Source of the DNA: Lachnospiraceae bacterium
GTDB lineage: Bacteria; Bacillota; Clostridia; Lachnospirales; Lachnospiraceae
Direction: 5' to 3'
Length of the DNA: 64,000 nucleotides
Assembly: GCA_910574965.1 (NCBI GenBank)
Contig: CAJTDB010000019.1
Span: 1-64,000, forward strand
The notes under the pieces were generated by a model that saw nothing but the letters and a program-made list of their open reading frames with translations, was not told where the DNA came from and searched no databases. Positions 60,491-64,000 of the stretch are shown in pieces (positions within the stretch are counted from its first letter, which is position 1; every line of letters begins with the position of its first letter). The position numbers were made by a program, and so were the translations under genes.

Positions 60491-61588
60491 ATGAAAAGAA
60501 AGTATTTGGCACTGGCACTTGCCGGAATTATGACATTATCTATGACCGCCTGCGGCGGCAAAGACGCATCCACTACAGAGCCTGCAAATGATGATGCGGC
60601 AGTAGCAGATGACACGGCTGACACAAGTTCTGATGCAGAAGCTCCGGCAGCATCCGGCGATGCGGTAACGATTCAGATCGGCTTTGAAAACTCGATTTCC
60701 GAGCCCATCGGACAGGCGCTGGAGAAGTGGCAGCAGCTTGTGGAGGAGAAAGGCGACGGCAGCTTAAAAATCGAGCTGTATCCGGACAGCCAGTTGGGCA
60801 GTAAAAATGAACTGATCGATGGCATGACTCTCGGAGAACCGTACATGACTCTGGCAGACGGCGCATTCTATGCGGATTACGGCGTACCGGATTTCGGTAT
60901 TGTATTCGGACCGTTCCTGTTTGACGACTGGGACCAGTGCTGGACATTGATTGAAAGCGACTGGTATGCGGATATGTGTTCTCAGTTGGAAAGCAAAGGA
61001 CTGAAGATCGTATCTTCTAACTGGAAATATGGTGAGCGTCATACGCTGACAACCAAGCCTGTGGCAGCGGTGGAAGATCTGTCCGGCCTGAAGATTCGTG
61101 TGCCTGGCAACCAGATCCAGTCCGTTGGTTTTGATGTCCTTGGTGCTACCTCTACGGGTATGGATTTAGGAGATGTATACACGGCACTGCAGCAGGGAAC
61201 CATAGACGGAGCAGAGAATCCGCTGGCAACTCTGTACGGCAGGAAGCTTCATGAAGTGGCAAAGAACCTGATTTTGGACGGACATGTGCTGAACTTTACG
61301 ACCTGGGTCATGAGTGCGGATCTGTTCAACAGCCTGACACCGGAGCAGCAGGAACTGCTGGTTTCCACAGGTGAAGAGGCAGGTTTCTTCAACAACGGTC
61401 TTGTGGATGAGTCCAACGAAGAGTATTTGCAGATGATGAAGGACGAAGGTGTTACCGTTGTGGAGCCTACGGATGAAGTGATGGAAGGCTTCCGTGAGAA
61501 AGCACAGGCGTTCTACGAGAAAGGCAGCACCTTTGGATGGTCTGATGGTCTGTACGATACCGTAAGGGCAGCTATGGGAGCGCAGTAA
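60491..61588 (+). CDS. dctP: TRAP transporter substrate-binding lipoprotein DctP
   Basis: The 365-aa receptor has lipobox MTAC (Cys21), an Ala/Asp/Glu-rich linker and a TRAP domain almost parallel to the orphan receptor at 56216 (GSKNELIDGM, LSGLKIRVPGN, DLGDVYTALQQGTIDGAENP). The Arg in KIRVP should clamp the substrate carboxylate. It is followed by a terminator hairpin and then dctQ and dctM. AAAGGAGAGG precedes ATG. The pair of receptors may bind related sugar acids or methylated and plain forms of one acid. Confidence 0.95.
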   Translation: MKRKYLALALAGIMTLSMTACGGKDASTTEPANDDAAVADDTADTSSDAEAPAASGDAVTIQIGFENSISEPIGQALEKWQQLVEEKGDGSLKIELYPDSQLGSKNELIDGMTLGEPYMTLADGAFYADYGVPDFGIVFGPFLFDDWDQCWTLIESDWYADMCSQLESKGLKIVSSNWKYGERHTLTTKPVAAVEDLSGLKIRVPGNQIQSVGFDVLGATSTGMDLGDVYTALQQGTIDGAENPLATLYGRKLHEVAKNLILDGHVLNFTTWVMSADLFNSLTPEQQELLVSTGEEAGFFNNGLVDESNEEYLQMMKDEGVTVVEPTDEVMEGFREKAQAFYEKGSTFGWSDGLYDTVRAAMGAQ

Positions 61589-61602
61589 ATACCTGACACA
61601 CA

Positions 61603-61638
61603 GCGGCTGGCAGGTTTGAATAAGCCAGCCGCTTTTTT
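61603..61638 (+). terminator. attenuating terminator between dctP and dctQM
   Basis: GCGGCTGGC (61603-61611) and GCCAGCCGC (61624-61632) form a 9-bp stem followed by six T. It lets dctP be made in excess over the membrane subunits, common for binding-protein operons. Confidence 0.9.
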
Positions 61639-61682
61639 AAAAAATAAATTATCAGAAAATAAGAGCGGAGGGAGATAAAAAG

Positions 61683-62186
61683 ATGGAAAAACAGGTAAAG
61701 AACAAAAGTTCTCTGACAACCATCCTCGGCAATCTGGACATTATAGTTGCCGGTGCGGCACTGATCGTTCTGATCGTACTGACGTTTGCCGGCGTGGTTA
61801 TGCGCTACATCGTAGGTCAGCCTTTTACCTGGCTGGAAGAAGTGCAGCTTTTCTGTATGGTATGGATTGTATTTGCAGCCGGCGGAGCAGCATTTCGAAC
61901 CAAAAGTCATGTGGCCATTGAAATGGTAGTGGAAATGTTTCCGGAAAGTGTGCAGAAGATCATCAGCTATGTGATTGATGTGGTCGTCTTTCTGGTCATT
62001 GCATATCTGCTTTATAACAGCTTCGGGTTTATACAGATGTTTGTGAAAAATGGAAGAAGCTCCAGCATGCTGAAGATTCCTATGACTGTACAGTACGGAA
62101 TCGCACCGGTTTCCTATGCGCTGATGATTATCAGCTATTTTTACAGCAAATATTTTGATAAAAGTACGAAGGGAGGAGAGGAATAA
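61683..62186 (+). CDS. dctQ: TRAP transporter small permease DctQ
   Basis: The 167-aa protein has four membrane helices and the DctQ pattern FTWLEEVQLFCMVWIVFAA and a segment with FRTKSHVAIEM. GGAGGGAG precedes ATG 61683. Its stop shares one base with the dctM start (TAATG). With DctM it forms the sodium-driven channel that takes substrate from DctP. Confidence 0.94.
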   Translation: MEKQVKNKSSLTTILGNLDIIVAGAALIVLIVLTFAGVVMRYIVGQPFTWLEEVQLFCMVWIVFAAGGAAFRTKSHVAIEMVVEMFPESVQKIISYVIDVVVFLVIAYLLYNSFGFIQMFVKNGRSSSMLKIPMTVQYGIAPVSYALMIISYFYSKYFDKSTKGGEE

Positions 62187-63478
62187 TGTCGAGTTCAACC
62201 ATTATTGCAGTCTGTGCGGTGGCACTTCTGGTCCTGCTTTTTTTGAAGGTTCCGGTCTATATTGCTGTATTAGGCGCATCCGCATGTTACTTTGTTCTGA
62301 ATCCTTCCGCAAATCCGATTATTTTCGCCCAGCAGGCTATTACGGGTGTGGAGAGTATCTCCCTTCTGGCAATCCCGTTCTTCGTCTGTGCGGGGATTGT
62401 GATGAATTATACAGGTGTTACGTCCAGAATCATGGATTTTTGTTCTGTTCTGACTGGGCGGATGACCGGCGGACTGGCGCAGGTAAATATCCTTCTGTCC
62501 ACTTTGATGGGCGGTCTGTCCGGTTCCAATATCGCTGATGCAGCCATGGAATCAAAGATGATGGTTCCTGAGATGGAGAAAGTGGGCTTTTCCAAATCTT
62601 TCTCTACCGTAGTAACAGCAGTGTCCTCCATGATTACACCGCTGATTCCGCCTGGAATCGCTATGATCTTATATGGCTGTATTGCCAATGTCTCTATTGG
62701 AAAGCTTTTTATTTCCGGTATCGGTGTAGGTACGATTTTGTGTGCAGCAGAAATGATACTGACGGCTGTTATCTCCAAAAAGCGTGGCTATGTGCCCATG
62801 CGTACAGAGAAAATTTCTCCGAAAGAATTCACAAAAGCGGCGAAACCGGCCATCCTGCCGCTGTGTCTTCCGATCATTATTATCGGCGGTATTCGTCTGG
62901 GAATCTTTACGGCAACAGAAGCCGGAGCAGTAGCGATTATTTATGCGGTGATTCTCGGCCTGATCTATCGGGAGCTGAAAGTAAAAGATATGACCGTTGC
63001 CCTGAAGGAGACTGTGACAACGACTGCTTCTATTATGCTGATCGTATCTGCAGCAGCCGTATTCTCCTGGATACTGACGAAGGAGCGGATTCCGCAGCAG
63101 TTGACAGAATGGATGATGACCGCGATTCACAGCAAATATGTATTCCTGATCGTTGTCAACATTTTCCTGATTATTGTCGGTATGTTTATCGAAGGAAATG
63201 CGTCCATGATTATTCTGGTTCCGCTGCTTGCACCGATTGCGGCAAACTATGGCATTGATGAGATCCAGTTTGCCATGATTTATATTTTTAATAACGCCAT
63301 TGGAGCGTTCTCTCCGCCTATGGGTACACTGATGTTTGTCACCTGCGGCATCACCGGCTGCAAGACGAAAGACTTTATCAAGGAAGCGGTTCCTTATTAT
63401 ATACTGCTGTTCATCGTACTGATGCTTTTGACTTATGTACCTTTCTGTACAACTGCACTGGTGAATCTGTTCTACTAA
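62186..63478 (+). CDS. dctM: TRAP transporter large permease DctM
   Basis: The 430-aa protein has about twelve membrane helices with the DctM features LAIPFFVCAGIVMNYTGVT, LMGGLSGSNIADAAM and ITPLIPPGIAMILYG, and a final SPPMGTLMFVTCGI. It is the translocating subunit of the uptake system. Starts one base inside dctQ's stop. Complete. Confidence 0.95.
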   Translation: MSSSTIIAVCAVALLVLLFLKVPVYIAVLGASACYFVLNPSANPIIFAQQAITGVESISLLAIPFFVCAGIVMNYTGVTSRIMDFCSVLTGRMTGGLAQVNILLSTLMGGLSGSNIADAAMESKMMVPEMEKVGFSKSFSTVVTAVSSMITPLIPPGIAMILYGCIANVSIGKLFISGIGVGTILCAAEMILTAVISKKRGYVPMRTEKISPKEFTKAAKPAILPLCLPIIIIGGIRLGIFTATEAGAVAIIYAVILGLIYRELKVKDMTVALKETVTTTASIMLIVSAAAVFSWILTKERIPQQLTEWMMTAIHSKYVFLIVVNIFLIIVGMFIEGNASMIILVPLLAPIAANYGIDEIQFAMIYIFNNAIGAFSPPMGTLMFVTCGITGCKTKDFIKEAVPYYILLFIVLMLLTYVPFCTTALVNLFY

Positions 63479-63576
63479 AATCCGTCAGACAGCAGCAGTC
63501 TGTATGGGCTTTATGGGCAGATGCTATAGAGCTGAAAGGCTGCTGCAGAACTTAAATTAGGAGTTGAATATTTGCT

Positions 63577-64000
63577 ATGGAAAAATTAAACTATGACGTC
63601 CTGGAAAAAACAGGCTATCAGGGTTATGTGCTGAAAAAAGCCCCTGAAAAAGTCCTTCAATTCGGAGAAGGCAATTTCTTACGCGCGTTTGTAGACTATT
63701 GGTTTGACCTTGCCAACGAAAAAGCAGACTGGAATGGAAAATGTGTGCTCGTTCAGCCCATCGGAGGTGGTCTTGCGAAGATGATTAATGAACAGGAGGG
63801 ACTTTACACCCTGTACCTGCGCGGCAGCGAAAAAGGGCAGAAGGTGGATGACAGACGTGTGATCTCCAGCGTCAGCCGCTGTCTGAATCCCTATGAAGCA
63901 GAAGACTATAAAGCCATGATGGAAGTGGCTGCCAGCGACGATCTGGAGATCATCGTTTCCAATACGACAGAGGCGGGAATTGTCTACGATCCGGCCTGCA
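63577..64000 (+). CDS. tagaturonate reductase/altronate oxidoreductase-like protein (5' part, runs off window)
   Basis: The first 141 codons are in the window. They show VLQFGEGNFLRAFVDYWFD and VLVQPIGGGLAKMINEQEG, then LYTLYLRG, typical of UxaB-type polyol-specific dehydrogenases, which interconvert tagaturonate and altronate with NAD. TTAGGAG precedes ATG 63577. It follows dctM by 98 bases and extends the sugar-acid theme of the TRAP system. UxuB-type (fructuronate) or other mannitol dehydrogenase members cannot be excluded from the N-terminus alone. Confidence 0.85.
   Translation, partial: MEKLNYDVLEKTGYQGYVLKKAPEKVLQFGEGNFLRAFVDYWFDLANEKADWNGKCVLVQPIGGGLAKMINEQEGLYTLYLRGSEKGQKVDDRRVISSVSRCLNPYEAEDYKAMMEVAASDDLEIIVSNTTEAGIVYDPAC

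Overview
The window reads as a chromosomal stretch of a low-to-mid GC Clostridia, most likely a gut Lachnospiraceae (Blautia/Ruminococcus-like). This rests on strong AGGAGG ribosome sites, a T-box ahead of ileS, TnpV, a DUF1848 gene, a corrinoid methyltransferase set and the overall codon style; the species is not determined.

Layout. 0-8.3 kb is an AT-rich accessory block: a possible RiPP locus (33-aa precursor, radical SAM/SPASM enzyme, SNF2-type helicase), a DinD-like gene, an orphan TnpV, a RelB/YoeB toxin-antitoxin pair, a MITE-like element and two unknown genes. 8.4-12.7 kb is sbcDC, followed by a DUF1848 gene. 14.1-22.7 kb is a visibly GC-richer cluster of mostly unknown proteins: two reverse-strand genes with an acidic low-complexity segment, a cytoplasmic BspA-type leucine-rich-repeat protein, a 37-aa acidic microprotein, a ClpP-like protease, a membrane-anchor-less VirD4/TraG-like ATPase and a 374-aa unknown protein. 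Three copies of one 17-bp palindrome sit at matching distances from the -10 elements of its three transcripts, so it looks like a single co-regulated system. 22.9-25.3 kb is a BsuBI/PstI-type restriction-modification pair with an SOS-like box in its promoter.

25.4-28.7 kb holds small secreted or membrane unknowns, three DnaA boxes and trmB. tRNA-Lys(CTT) at 28.8 kb is followed by 11-bp-period repeats and a small mobile-looking segment. 30.9-35.7 kb is a two-component system plus a LanFEG/Cpr-like ABC exporter, probably for antimicrobial peptide resistance. 35.8-45.9 kb contains ADP-ribosylglycohydrolase, LysR regulator, old-yellow-enzyme-type reductase, ArsR/HMA/P-type ATPase metal export, YgjV and a D,D-carboxypeptidase. 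46.2-52.2 kb is T-box-controlled ileS and glycogen phosphorylase.

52.3-64 kb is a catabolic locus: three FCD-type GntR regulators, GTATAC-centred operators, a UroD-type methyltransferase, a pterin-dependent methyltransferase, a corrinoid protein, two paralogous TRAP binding proteins with one DctQM, a zinc dehydrogenase and the start of a tagaturonate reductase (uxaB-like). Together these suggest uptake of a sugar acid, possibly O-methylated, with methyl transfer to tetrahydrofolate.

The strongest leads for something undescribed are the ClpP/VirD4-like cluster with its shared palindrome, the radical SAM/SNF2 peptide locus, and a family of long structured hairpins placed directly against the ribosome sites of ileS, the corrinoid protein gene and (degenerate) a zinc-ribbon protein gene. 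All calls are from reading the sequence alone; no database search was run.
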